The notes under the pieces are model-generated. The model was given only the letters and a program-made list of their open reading frames with translations. It was not told the origin of the DNA and made no database searches. Made by a program: the position numbers and the translations under genes. From contig CAJTLB010000028.1 in NCBI GenBank assembly GCA_910577045.1, positions 1 to 28,094 of the forward strand: a stretch of 28,094 nt of DNA, written 5' to 3'. The DNA comes from an uncultured Lachnospiraceae bacterium (GTDB lineage: Bacteria; Bacillota; Clostridia; Lachnospirales; Lachnospiraceae). Every line of letters starts with the position of its first letter. The first letter of the stretch is position 1. This document shows positions 1 through 5,406 of the stretch, one piece after another.

Positions 1-167
1 TTTTACAGGTAAATCCACGAATCTACAATTGTGAGGTCACTTCATATTGTCTCCTGATCTATCCTATGTCTACTTGCTTGTACCTTATTTCTTTATTTTT
101 ATATTTGCTTTTTTACACCCCTTTCTGCATTACTGTTACCAACACTTGCTTCTAACTCTATCTTCTA

Positions 168-356
168 TTACTTTAAATCAATATAGAACTGATTATCATC
201 TTGCCATGTAAAGCTCTCAATTTCTCTATCTTCATACTCCAGAATATTATCCTGATACCAATTACCATGTGCAAGTACATGAAGCTCCTTATCACGAATC
301 CATATGCTTGTCTTATCATCAATTAAACTTAATTCAAAAATCTTTCCTATTGTCAT
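168..356 (-). CDS. Small hypothetical protein, 62 aa
   Basis: No family recognised. The 62-aa product is rich in acidic and aromatic residues (Trp in WIRD, NWYQD and TFTW-like stretches) with alternating hydrophobic/polar positions that suggest a small beta-rich fold. It starts at ATG with a purine-rich GGGGGAA stretch upstream and follows the Cys-containing gene at 406-702 in the same direction, 49 bases apart, so the two may share the strong leftward promoter at 760-788. No signal peptide or membrane segment is visible. Confidence 0.5.
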   Translation of the reverse strand: MTIGKIFELSLIDDKTSIWIRDKELHVLAHGNWYQDNILEYEDREIESFTWQDDNQFYIDLK

Positions 357-405
357 ATTTGATAACTTCCCCCTCTTCTATTTTTTCATAGATATAAATG
401 TTTTT

Positions 406-702
406 CTAAATAATTGCCCTTGTTTCATATGTTCCTAGCTCAAAATAAGGGCAGGTATCTTCTGGCATAGGATTCTTCTTTCTTCCCTTACTAATTGGAA
501 CTCGGCATATGCAATGTCCACAACTAATTGGAATATACTTTTCCTGCCCCTCTTTCCTGTAATGCTGAATGTAATTCTTACAGTATTGGCAGCTCTTTGG
601 CTTCAGAACTTTATTCTGCTCTATTTTACTGCTGATTTCTTCTAAAGCACTTCTTAAGGCTCTATTTTCTCTTTCTAGCTTTATAATTTCTTGTTCTAGC
701 AT
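406..702 (-). CDS. Coiled-coil plus Cys-cluster small protein, 98 aa
   Basis: Residues 1-30 form a leucine/glutamate heptad pattern (MLEQEIIKLERENRALRSAL) typical of a short coiled coil. The second half holds a cysteine cluster (CQYC, CGHC, and two further Cys) that could bind zinc. No named family is recognised; such proteins are common as hypothetical genes in Clostridia phages and integrative elements. The start is supported by GGAGGG upstream of the ATG. It is the first gene after the consensus promoter at 760-788 and its operators, so it is probably repressed by the divergent Xre protein. A 5'-end fragment of a paralogue lies at 1226-1276. Confidence 0.6.
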   Translation of the reverse strand: MLEQEIIKLERENRALRSALEEISSKIEQNKVLKPKSCQYCKNYIQHYRKEGQEKYIPISCGHCICRVPISKGRKKNPMPEDTCPYFELGTYETRAII

Positions 703-717
703 TAGTTTCCCTCCTTT
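672..717. repeat. 46-bp direct repeat, copy 1 (matches 1231-1276)
   Basis: This is the ribosome site and first codons of the 98-aa gene. The same 46 bases recur at 1231-1276 with four mismatches, in the same orientation, showing that the start of the gene has been duplicated or exchanged within the element. Confidence 0.75.
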
Positions 718-726
718 CCCTTTTTA

Positions 727-784
727 TAGTGCAAGATTCTTTCACTATTCATATTTTAGATTATAGTGTAAAATTCTTTCACTG
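727..784. promoter_or_regulatory. Two operator palindromes between divergent genes
   Basis: Two near-identical 21-bp sites lie at 727-747 and 764-784, 37 bp apart. Each has the inverted arms AGTGNAA and TTNCACT around a short centre (first copy AGTGCAAGATTCTTTCACT). They lie between the leftward 406-702 gene and the rightward Xre gene at 809. The second copy overlaps the leftward promoter. They are the natural binding sites for the Xre protein encoded beside them, which is inference from layout. Confidence 0.7.
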
Positions 785-788
785 TCAA
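760..788 (-). promoter_or_regulatory. Consensus sigma-A promoter, leftward
   Basis: On the minus strand TTGACA (783-788) is followed after exactly 17 bases by TATAAT (760-765), a perfect consensus. It points toward the 406-702 gene. The -35/-10 span is covered by the operator at 764-784, so a bound repressor would block it directly. Confidence 0.8.
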
Positions 789-808
789 TAGATTTTAGGA
801 GGTTTTAT

Positions 809-1042
809 ATGTTTGGAAAACGATTAAACGAAACACGTAAATCTAAAGGATTTACAGCTCAAAAAATGGCTGACTTATTATCAGTAACTATACGAACTTA
901 TCGACACTATGAAAGTGAACATTCTTATCCATCATTAGAAATACTTGTGCAAATTGCTGATATATTAGATGTTTCTACTGATTATCTACTTTGTAGGGAC
1001 AATTTTATAAAATCTCACGAAGATTCCTCTGATGAATTTTAA
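809..1042 (+). CDS. Xre/Cro-CI family transcriptional regulator, 77 aa
   Basis: The protein is almost entirely one helix-turn-helix domain of the Xre family: residues 4-60 include the turn region FTAQKMADLLSVTIRTYRHYE and the closing LEILVQIADILDVSTDYLL typical of these repressors. It would bind the paired palindromes just upstream (727-784) and repress the divergent 406-702 gene; target assignment is inferred from adjacency. AGGAGG precedes the ATG. Its 3' end overlaps the convergent Xre gene at 1005-1196 by 38 bases. There is no oligomerisation or protease-sensitive C-terminal domain, so it is Cro-sized rather than CI-sized. Confidence 0.85.
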   Translation: MFGKRLNETRKSKGFTAQKMADLLSVTIRTYRHYESEHSYPSLEILVQIADILDVSTDYLLCRDNFIKSHEDSSDEF

Positions 1043-1196
1043 ACAAATCTTCCAATTTATCCCATAGTTCTACATTTCCTATGATTTGTCCAGACTCCAT
1101 ATACTTATAATGTCTTTCACTAATATGTAAGTATTCTGCAACCTCTTTCTGCGTCATGCCCGCCCTCTGACGGGCTTCTTTCAGGTTCTTCCTCAC
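1005..1196 (-). CDS. Xre family HTH regulator, 63 aa
   Basis: A single HTH domain: AGMTQKEVAEYLHISERHYKY forms the DNA-binding helices, followed by the usual amphipathic helix. The first codon is GTG, supported by an AGGAGG eleven bases or so upstream. It is convergent with the Xre gene at 809-1042 and shares 38 bases with it, so transcripts from the two genes are complementary at their 3' ends. Its target is unknown; the pairing of two opposing Xre genes suggests a switch, which is inference. Confidence 0.75.
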   Translation of the reverse strand: MRKNLKEARQRAGMTQKEVAEYLHISERHYKYMESGQIIGNVELWDKLEDLFKIHQRNLREIL

Positions 1197-1225
1197 TATG
1201 TAATTCCTCCTAAATTACTTTTATC

Positions 1226-1276
1226 TTATTTTTCTAGCTTTATAATTTCTTGTTCTAACATTGACTTCCCTCCTTT
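1226..1276 (-). pseudogene. 5' remnant of a paralogue of the 98-aa coiled-coil gene
   Basis: The minus strand carries a ribosome site, an ATG (1259-1261) and the codons MLEQEIIKLEK, then a stop at 1226-1228. The first ten residues equal the start of the 98-aa protein at 406-702, and the DNA repeat (1231-1276) is 42 of 46 identical to 672-717. It is an 11-codon leftover from duplication or module exchange. Confidence 0.65.
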
Positions 1277-1301
1277 TTTGCTAATATATTATATCATTAT
1301 G

Positions 1302-1361
1302 CTAACATATGTGAGTAGAAAAGTCAATTTATTTCTGCTACAATATGCTAACAAATGTTAG
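1302..1361. promoter_or_regulatory. Paired palindromic operators upstream of RHH gene
   Basis: A perfect 14-bp palindrome CTAACAAATGTTAG (1348-1361) overlaps the ribosome site of the RHH gene. A near copy, CTAACATATGTGAG, lies at 1302-1315, 46 bp upstream. Arc/MetJ-type RHH proteins typically bind such short inverted repeats in tandem and repress their own gene, so autoregulation is likely but inferred. Confidence 0.6.
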
Positions 1362-1372
1362 GAGGGTTATAT

Positions 1373-1558
1373 ATGGCTATTCAAAAAATCCAAACAGGAC
1401 TTCGCATTGATGAAACAACATATGGAAAATTAAAAACTATTTCCGAAAACGAAAATCGTTCCTTAAACAACCTAATTGAATATGTACTCAAAAGTTATTT
1501 ATCAGATTATGAAAAGAAAAATGGTGCTATTCTAGTTGATTCTTTTCCAGAAAATTAA
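1373..1558 (+). CDS. Ribbon-helix-helix (Arc-type) regulator, 61 aa
   Basis: The N-terminus QKIQTGLRIDETTYGKLKTI followed by NENRSLNNLIEYVLKSYL matches the ribbon-helix-helix pattern: one beta strand then two helices, used as a dimer to bind short palindromes. The start chosen is the ATG at 1373 after GGAGGG; an upstream ATG at 1355 would put the ribosome site inside the gene. It overlaps the convergent RHH gene at 1527-1703 by 32 bases, and both contain KIQTGLRI, so they are paralogues placed tail to tail. Operators at 1302-1361 suggest it controls itself. Confidence 0.75.
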   Translation: MAIQKIQTGLRIDETTYGKLKTISENENRSLNNLIEYVLKSYLSDYEKKNGAILVDSFPEN

Positions 1559-1703
1559 GTCCTATATCTATTAGTACAAGAATTAGCTGATTAATGGAAA
1601 CACCCATTTGATCAGCTCTTTCTTTTACTCTATCATATTGATTCTCTGGTATTCTTAAACCAGTTTGTATTTTACTATATACTACTTCTTTCAGCTTTTT
1701 CAT
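1527..1703 (-). CDS. Second RHH-type regulator, 58 aa
   Basis: Reading the minus strand from ATG at 1703 gives a 58-aa protein: KIQTGLRIPENQYDRVKERA followed by GVSINQLILVLIDIGL, again the strand-helix-helix layout of Arc-type proteins. AAGGAG lies upstream of the ATG. It follows the antirepressor (stop at 1736) closely and is probably cotranscribed with it. It is convergent with and overlaps its paralogue at 1373-1558. Its short length makes it easy for gene callers to miss. The fold call rests on similarity to the neighbour. Confidence 0.7.
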   Translation of the reverse strand: MKKLKEVVYSKIQTGLRIPENQYDRVKERADQMGVSINQLILVLIDIGLNFLEKNQLE

Positions 1704-1735
1704 GACACTCCTTCTTTAAACTTTATCTTCATGTA

Positions 1736-2467
1736 TCACGTAGCAAGAAACTTATTCACAAAATAAACTTGACCTTTTCCTGTTACCTTTGTTGTCCGTG
1801 TTATCCTCACACTCCCATCTGGATTCTGCACACTGCTTTCCTTCACTTCAAACAACCCTCGCTCCAGATACCTTTGCTGTGGCATATTTTTTGATGATCC
1901 ACTTTTGATAAGATAATTCTTCTCCCTTAACCAGTCAAACAACCGTTTCTGTCCGATTTGTACCCCATTTTGACAAATCAACTTTGCCAAATCACCTATC
2001 AATATAGAAGTCTGGCTTGTGCTGACCGCATCTGCAAAGATTGTTTTCGGTCTGTCCTGTTCGATTTTCTGTGCAAGTGCATGGTTTTCAAACTTCAATC
2101 TGTTAATCGTCTGATCTGCCATCTTCAAAGCTCTTGCAAATATCTGTTCTGGTGTGTTCCATGCCTTTTCCAATTCGATAAGATATTGTCTGACCACCTT
2201 TGCCCTTTCGTTTTTCTGCACCATACAAATCTGCTTTGCCATATCAACAGAAAGATTATGGTCTGTTAGTTCTCTTTCCTGTATTCCTTTGTTGTTCTGA
2301 ACCTCCGTTAAAACTTTTACGGTGGTATAATCCTCGTTTTCAACAAATCCAAACTGAAGCTGACGATCAAACCATGCCGAAAACCTCTCTGTACTTCCAA
2401 CTTGCTTATGAAGTTCCCTTGCCGATACCGTCTGCGTATCGAGGTCGACTATGATTAGTTTATTCAT
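1736..2467 (-). CDS. Phage antirepressor, AntA/AntB plus KilAC domains
   Basis: The N-terminal half (about residues 10-100, including VSARELHKQVGSTERFSAWF and LSVDMAKQICMVQKNERAKV) matches the AntA/AntB antirepressor domain. The C-terminal half (about 140-243: LIGDLAKLICQNGVQIG, RLFDWLREKNYL, RTTKVTGKGQVYFVNKF) matches the KilAC DNA-binding-like domain. Such proteins relieve phage repressors and are themselves tightly controlled. Length (243 aa) is normal for the family. The ATG at 2467 is preferred over a GTG at 2476 because GAGGTG sits just upstream of it. It is transcribed with the RHH gene at 1527-1703 and diverges from the promoter module at 2551. Confidence 0.9.
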   Translation of the reverse strand: MNKLIIVDLDTQTVSARELHKQVGSTERFSAWFDRQLQFGFVENEDYTTVKVLTEVQNNKGIQERELTDHNLSVDMAKQICMVQKNERAKVVRQYLIELEKAWNTPEQIFARALKMADQTINRLKFENHALAQKIEQDRPKTIFADAVSTSQTSILIGDLAKLICQNGVQIGQKRLFDWLREKNYLIKSGSSKNMPQQRYLERGLFEVKESSVQNPDGSVRITRTTKVTGKGQVYFVNKFLAT

Positions 2468-2550
2468 TATTCTCACCTCTTTTCCATGTCCTTTTTCTAG
2501 TAAACTTTTTCAAACTCTCTCCCTTTTATCTTCTTATTTTTTCAACTATA

Positions 2551-2640
2551 AAAATCATAATCTCTTATTGTCTCCTCTTTCAAACTACCTTATAATGAAT
2601 GTACAGGCTCCCGCCAGAGCCGAGTACAATAGAAAGGAGG
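2551..2640 (+). promoter_or_regulatory. Repeated promoter/leader module, copy 1
   Basis: TTGTCT (2568-2573), 17 bases, TATAAT (2591-2596) is a good sigma-A promoter. The transcribed leader has GGCTC (2606-2610) paired with GAGCC (2617-2621) and then AAAGGAGG. The 26 bases from 2551 recur exactly at 3861-3886, and the leader is also found at about 3284-3318. The identical run extends upstream of the -35, which suggests a protein site as well as a promoter. Confidence 0.75.
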
Positions 2641-2651
2641 CAAGGACATAT

Positions 2652-2897
2652 ATGTTTGCGAATTTCGTTGAAAAAGTAACTTTTACATGTCCGCAATGTA
2701 ATACATCTATTACATTTGATATTCCTTCGGACGACATCAGGGAATTATTTAATGTGACAGAGCGTCTTACATGCCCTAAGTGTTTAGAATCGTTATCATC
2801 TGATGCACGCAGCATGGCTCATGCTATTTACGAGTACAACAAGGCAGCACAGGCACTTAACGATACCGAAGAAAGCACTGGTTCAGAACTTTTCTAA
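2652..2897 (+). CDS. Zinc-ribbon-like small protein, 81 aa
   Basis: Two CxxC pairs (CPQC near residue 14 and CPKC near residue 44) about 30 residues apart form a probable zinc ribbon, followed by an alpha-helical tail (ARSMAHAIYEYNKAAQAL). No specific family is recognised. The start at 2652 is chosen because AAAGGAGG lies ten or so bases upstream at the end of the repeated promoter/leader; the open frame extends further upstream but through the promoter. It is convergent with the 60-aa gene at 2883-3065 and overlaps it by 15 bases. Confidence 0.65.
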   Translation: MFANFVEKVTFTCPQCNTSITFDIPSDDIRELFNVTERLTCPKCLESLSSDARSMAHAIYEYNKAAQALNDTEESTGSELF

Positions 2898-3065
2898 ACC
2901 GCCTGTCATTTCTGTGAGCATAGCTCTGGCAACCACTATATCCCTTAGCACTTTTGCCAGAGCTATGACTTTCTCTGTACTGCGCCCATTCATTTCCTTA
3001 CATATCAACTCTATAGCATTGTCTATCCCATTTAAAGTTTCATTACTTACATGACATCTGAACAT
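2883..3065 (-). CDS. Small alpha-helical hypothetical protein, 60 aa
   Basis: No family recognised. The sequence is predicted to be mainly helical with no long breaks (AIELICKEMNGRSTEKVIALAKVLRDIVVARAML region). AGGTGAG before the ATG at 3065 supports the start. It ends inside the 3' end of the convergent zinc-ribbon gene (15-base overlap). The 13 bases covering the ribosome site region (3073-3085) recur at 3204-3216, again pointing to duplication within this element. Confidence 0.55.
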   Translation of the reverse strand: MFRCHVSNETLNGIDNAIELICKEMNGRSTEKVIALAKVLRDIVVARAMLTEMTGGLEKF

Positions 3066-3202
3066 GTTCTCACCTCGCTCGTATTATATAGTAGTAGTGT
3101 TTATAGACCCTCTCCAAGGTCTGTATCCTATTCCTTTCATAACTATTCTTTACCTTTTCTATAGGTATGGTTATAATATATAAGATGCTGTGGACTGGGG
3201 TT

Positions 3203-3286
3203 TCCTCGCTCGTATTCCAGAATTCAATTAATCTTTCTGTTCCCATTTCATTTGATATTACCGAATCAGGAATCGAATACATGCAC
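3203..3286 (+). pseudogene. C-terminal remnant of a winged-helix-like small gene
   Basis: In one frame this stretch reads ...SFDITESGIEYMHR, which parallels the C-terminus of the intact neighbour at 3330-3599 (MSFDITFNGIRFIESR). There is no start or ribosome site of its own. It looks like the tail of a duplicated copy, left upstream of the leader of the intact gene, and may have displaced a good -10 (only GAATAC is found at the expected place). The similarity is short, so confidence is modest. Confidence 0.4.
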
Positions 3287-3318
3287 AGGCTCCGCCAAGC
3301 CGAGTACATAGAAAGGAG
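3284..3318 (+). promoter_or_regulatory. Repeated leader module, copy 3 (promoter part degenerate)
   Basis: The leader ACAGGCTCCGCCAAGCCGAG with a GGCT/AGCC hairpin and GAAAGGAG is shared with the leaders at 2602-2640 and 3912-3950. Upstream, TTGATA (3252-3257) has no convincing -10 at 17 bases, in contrast with the other two copies. Confidence 0.6.
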
Positions 3319-3329
3319 ATTTCACCATA

Positions 3330-3599
3330 ATGGGCACAAAAGAAGATTATCCAATCCTCTATGAAGCCTATGAGCACTACAGAAAAACAGGGAATAACCA
3401 TTTTATTGTAGTTCCAAAAAATCCAGATTATCTTCTCGTTGTTATTAATAGTATTTCTGATATGCTCAAAAGGGGCTTTATCACCAATGTCTCGGACAAT
3501 TTACTTAATAATGATTTTATTAGCCTTCATCCATTGGAAGAAATGTCATTTGACATCACTTTTAACGGAATCCGATTCATTGAGTCTCGCCGGGAATGA
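3330..3599 (+). CDS. Winged-helix-like small protein, 89 aa
   Basis: The protein has the pattern of a small winged helix: YLLVVINSISDMLKRGFI (recognition region) and a beta wing ending SFDITFNGIRFIE. This is pattern reading, not a family match. The ATG at 3330 follows GAAAGGAG in the shared leader. Its 3' end overlaps the convergent 77-aa gene at 3546-3779 by 54 bases, the largest overlap of the series. A decayed copy of its C-terminus lies at 3203-3286. Confidence 0.6.
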   Translation: MGTKEDYPILYEAYEHYRKTGNNHFIVVPKNPDYLLVVINSISDMLKRGFITNVSDNLLNNDFISLHPLEEMSFDITFNGIRFIESRRE

Positions 3600-3779
3600 T
3601 AACAGTACTTTGTATTCACGCCGGATAACATCAAATGTACACGAAAGGTGCTGCGCAATATCCGCGCTTTTCATTTGCCCAAGTTCGTTAAAAAGCATTT
3701 CTGTAAACAAAGTTTGATGCTCCAAAGGGCTCCTTGCAATCTGGCTTGCTTCATACGACATTTGCATTATATCTCTCAT
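3546..3779 (-). CDS. Small hypothetical protein, 77 aa
   Basis: No family recognised. The segment LGQMKSADIAQHLSCTFDVIRREY looks like a helix-turn-helix (DIAQHLSCTFDVIRR), so a DNA-binding role is possible. GGAGG nine bases or so before the ATG at 3779 supports the start. It is convergent with the gene at 3330-3599 and the two share 54 bases, so one of them could be a by-product of overlap; the good ribosome sites on both argue that both are real. Confidence 0.5.
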   Translation of the reverse strand: MRDIMQMSYEASQIARSPLEHQTLFTEMLFNELGQMKSADIAQHLSCTFDVIRREYKVLLSFPARLNESDSVKSDVK

Positions 3780-3860
3780 TTTCCTTTACCTCCTTTTTAT
3801 ACTGGCTCCTACGGCTCTTTCTCTGCAAATCTCCTTTATATTCCAATCCTCGGAACACTC

Positions 3861-3954
3861 AAAATCATAATCTCTTATTGTCTCCTATCCCAAACTGTCC
3901 TATAATAGACATACAGGCTCTGCCAAGCTGAGTTTATAAGAAAGGAGATTTACC
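3861..3954 (+). promoter_or_regulatory. Repeated promoter/leader module, copy 2
   Basis: TTGTCT (3878-3883), 17 bases, TATAAT (3901-3906), then a leader with ACAGGCTCTGCCAAGCTGAG and AAAGGAG. The first 26 bases (3861-3886) are identical to 2551-2576 and the -35/-10 spacing is the same. The three genes behind this module would be coregulated. Confidence 0.75.
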
Positions 3955-4194
3955 ATGGAGAAAGTCTACGCTTGCCTTACTGGTAATTGGGTCTGCTTGA
4001 ATGATGATCCTAAATGTGTTATGGGTATAAATCGTGTAAGTCCCAGTCAATGGTATGAAGAAAATGCTATAATATGGTCTCCAATTCAACGCAAAGAAAA
4101 AGATACATATTATCAGTTGGATTATGTTAAAATCTTCTATCACGACAAAGATTATCGTATTAACCCTATCTTTATTCAAATAGTTTCAGAATAA
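3955..4194 (+). CDS. Small hypothetical protein, 79 aa
   Basis: No family recognised. The sequence has an aromatic-rich centre (NWVCLND, QWYEENAIIW, YYQLDYVKIFYHDKDY) and reads like a small beta-rich domain. The ATG at 3955 follows AAAGGAGATTTACC in the repeated leader, and the promoter copy at 3861 is intact. It ends at 4194, one base before the stop of the convergent gene at 4195-4368, so the pair is tail to tail. Confidence 0.55.
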   Translation: MEKVYACLTGNWVCLNDDPKCVMGINRVSPSQWYEENAIIWSPIQRKEKDTYYQLDYVKIFYHDKDYRINPIFIQIVSE

Positions 4195-4368
4195 CTATTT
4201 ACACAAATCAACTATGACTTTGGGGCTTGCCAGTTGGATCTTATTTTCCTGTATGGTAGCCTCACTCTCAAAATATATATCAATAATACGTCTTATCTTT
4301 TTCCATTCTAAGTATGTAATTCCCTGCATAGTCTCCAAAATGAGTTTTGCTTTTTCTTCGTTCAACAT
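4195..4368 (-). CDS. Small hypothetical protein, 57 aa
   Basis: The minus strand from ATG at 4368 encodes 57 residues (starts MLNEEKAKLILETMQG), mostly helical with a basic patch KWKKIRR-like at about residues 22-27. GGAGGTGAT directly upstream is a near-perfect ribosome site, which is the main support for this short gene. It abuts the convergent gene at 3955-4194 and lies downstream of, and in the same direction as, the Xre gene at 4471-4680, with which it may be cotranscribed. Function unknown. Confidence 0.55.
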   Translation of the reverse strand: MLNEEKAKLILETMQGITYLEWKKIRRIIDIYFESEATIQENKIQLASPKVIVDLCK

Positions 4369-4470
4369 ATCACCTCCTAGTTGCAGTTTTCCTATTACTC
4401 TCCTCTTTCTGTTGGTAACTTACATTATTCGTTGTTAGTGTCCATTTTCGGTCATTCTAAATCAAAAAAA

Positions 4471-4680
4471 TTACACTTTTATATTTTCAATACCAACACC
4501 AACTTTATCACAAATTCGAACAATTTCAGAAAATCCTGCACTACCAATATTTTTTTCGTATCTACGATATGTAGTATACGGAATACCAACAAACTTGGCA
4601 AACTTTTCTTGGGTCATTCCTGCTATTGCTCGTACCTCTGCAAGTGTCACTTTTCCTGTTATTTGTATATTTTTATTCAC
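4471..4680 (-). CDS. Xre family HTH regulator, 69 aa
   Basis: Residues 12-60 (EVRAIAGMTQEKFAKFVGIP, then TTYRRYEKN and SEIVRICDKVGVGIENI) are a complete Xre helix-turn-helix. The ATG at 4680 is preceded by GAGGTG. A leftward promoter at 4725-4753 and several copies of a shared operator (4440-4455, 4703-4718, 4751-4766, 4796-4809) surround it. It diverges from the larger repressor-like gene at 4843, an arrangement resembling a cI/cro switch. Confidence 0.8.
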   Translation of the reverse strand: MNKNIQITGKVTLAEVRAIAGMTQEKFAKFVGIPYTTYRRYEKNIGSAGFSEIVRICDKVGVGIENIKV

Positions 4681-4724
4681 TTTTTCACCTCACTTTCTTC
4701 ATGTCCATTTTTGGTCATATTATT

Positions 4725-4753
4725 ATATTATCATCTATTTTATAATGTGTCAA
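4725..4753 (-). promoter_or_regulatory. Leftward promoter of the Xre gene at 4471-4680
   Basis: On the minus strand TTGACA (4748-4753) is followed after 17 bases by TAATAT (4725-4730). Operator copies flank it on both sides. Confidence 0.6.
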
Positions 4754-4786
4754 CCCAAAAACGGTCAAATATTTAAAAAATAAATA

Positions 4787-4815
4787 TTGCAATCTGTCCA
4801 TTTTTGGATTATAAT
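4787..4815 (+). promoter_or_regulatory. Rightward promoter of the repressor-like gene at 4843
   Basis: TTGCAA (4787-4792), 17 bases, TATAAT (4810-4815). The spacer contains an operator copy (4796-4809), so binding there would block transcription. Confidence 0.75.
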
Positions 4816-4842
4816 ATTAACATACAAATATGGAGGATATTA

Positions 4843-5265
4843 ATGACAGAATCAGACCTTGAATTATATGGAATCGTAGGAAAAATGTTTCGTGAAATAC
4901 GCGAAAATAATGGTCATACACTGGAATATGTATCTAATTTTTTAGGAATTGCTCCAAAATCCTTGCAGCGTTACGAATGTGGAGAGAGAAAAATTAAGGT
5001 AGAAACAATAAAATCTCTTTGTGAATTTTATAACATAAATTGTTCTTCTTTTATGAAAGAAGCCAAAACACGTTTTATTGCTGGTATTCAATCAGAACAC
5101 AAGGAAAATAATACCACAAAAAACCTAACAAATGATAAACGATTGCAAGAAATTATTGATTGCTATTATAATATGTCAGAAGAAGGAAGAGACCTTTTGT
5201 CAAAACAAGCAAAATTTTATTTAAGTGAATATAAAATAACAAAAATAGACGAAAGGGCAATGTAA
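4843..5265 (+). CDS. Xre-type repressor-like protein, 140 aa
   Basis: Residues 10-70 form an Xre helix-turn-helix (MFREIRENNGHTLEYVSNFL, then PKSLQRYECGERKI and LCEFYNINCSSFM). Residues 75-140 are a separate, mostly helical tail (DKRLQEIIDCYYNMSEEGRD, LLSKQAKFYLSEYKI) that may mediate oligomerisation, as in phage repressors lacking a peptidase domain. The start is the ATG at 4843 after GGAGGATATTA; the longer reading from 4804 begins inside the promoter. It diverges from the Xre gene at 4471-4680, and operators lie between them. It is the best candidate for the element's master repressor. Confidence 0.8.
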   Translation: MTESDLELYGIVGKMFREIRENNGHTLEYVSNFLGIAPKSLQRYECGERKIKVETIKSLCEFYNINCSSFMKEAKTRFIAGIQSEHKENNTTKNLTNDKRLQEIIDCYYNMSEEGRDLLSKQAKFYLSEYKITKIDERAM

Positions 5266-5331
5266 TATTCCCTTCTATATGGCACAAAAGGTAATATTAT
5301 CGGTGGCGGGATTATTGAATATACAAAAACT

Positions 5332-5346
5332 TATAACGAAGTTATA
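5332..5346. promoter_or_regulatory. Short perfect palindrome upstream of lipoprotein gene
   Basis: TATAAC-GAA-GTTATA is a perfect inverted repeat 60 bases before the lipoprotein start. It could be an operator; no binding protein can be named. Confidence 0.3.
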
Positions 5347-5406
5347 GGCTAAAAATAATTAGATCGCTTTAGCGTTTTAATAAATATACTTCCAGGAGGA
5401 AATTAC

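Larger units (their letters stand above)
4440..4809. promoter_or_regulatory. Four copies of a GTCCATTTTTGG-type operator
   Basis: GTCCATTTTCGGTCAT (4440-4455), GTCCATTTTTGGTCAT (4703-4718), an inverted related copy CAACCCAAAAACGGTC (4751-4766) and GTCCATTTTTGGAT (4796-4809). The last lies in the spacer of the rightward promoter and the second sits just downstream of the leftward -10. They are likely sites for one or both Xre-type proteins encoded on either side. Confidence 0.65.

Noticed and set aside
1..167. Left edge of the window as a possible attachment site or gene
   Set aside because: No gene, hairpin or match to the 9012-9055 junction was found by eye; left unannotated.
3070..3309. 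79-aa minus-strand frame ending just before the 2883-3065 gene
   Set aside because: It runs backwards through the shared leader and the remnant region, its first codons lie in the repeated leader, and no ribosome site was found; treated as a shadow, though a later start cannot be excluded.
4381..4776. 131-aa plus-strand frame over the 4471-4680 Xre gene
   Set aside because: Antisense shadow of a clear Xre gene with low-complexity composition and no ribosome site.
5266..5352. Open frame continuing in frame beyond the stop of the 4843-5265 repressor gene (28 codons)
   Set aside because: Such a length is expected by chance in AT-rich DNA, and the extension has no known domain or readthrough signal.
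5332..5352. Sequence resembling a loxP arm (CGAAGTTAT)
   Set aside because: Only nine bases match and there is no second arm or Cre-type gene; coincidence within a short palindrome.
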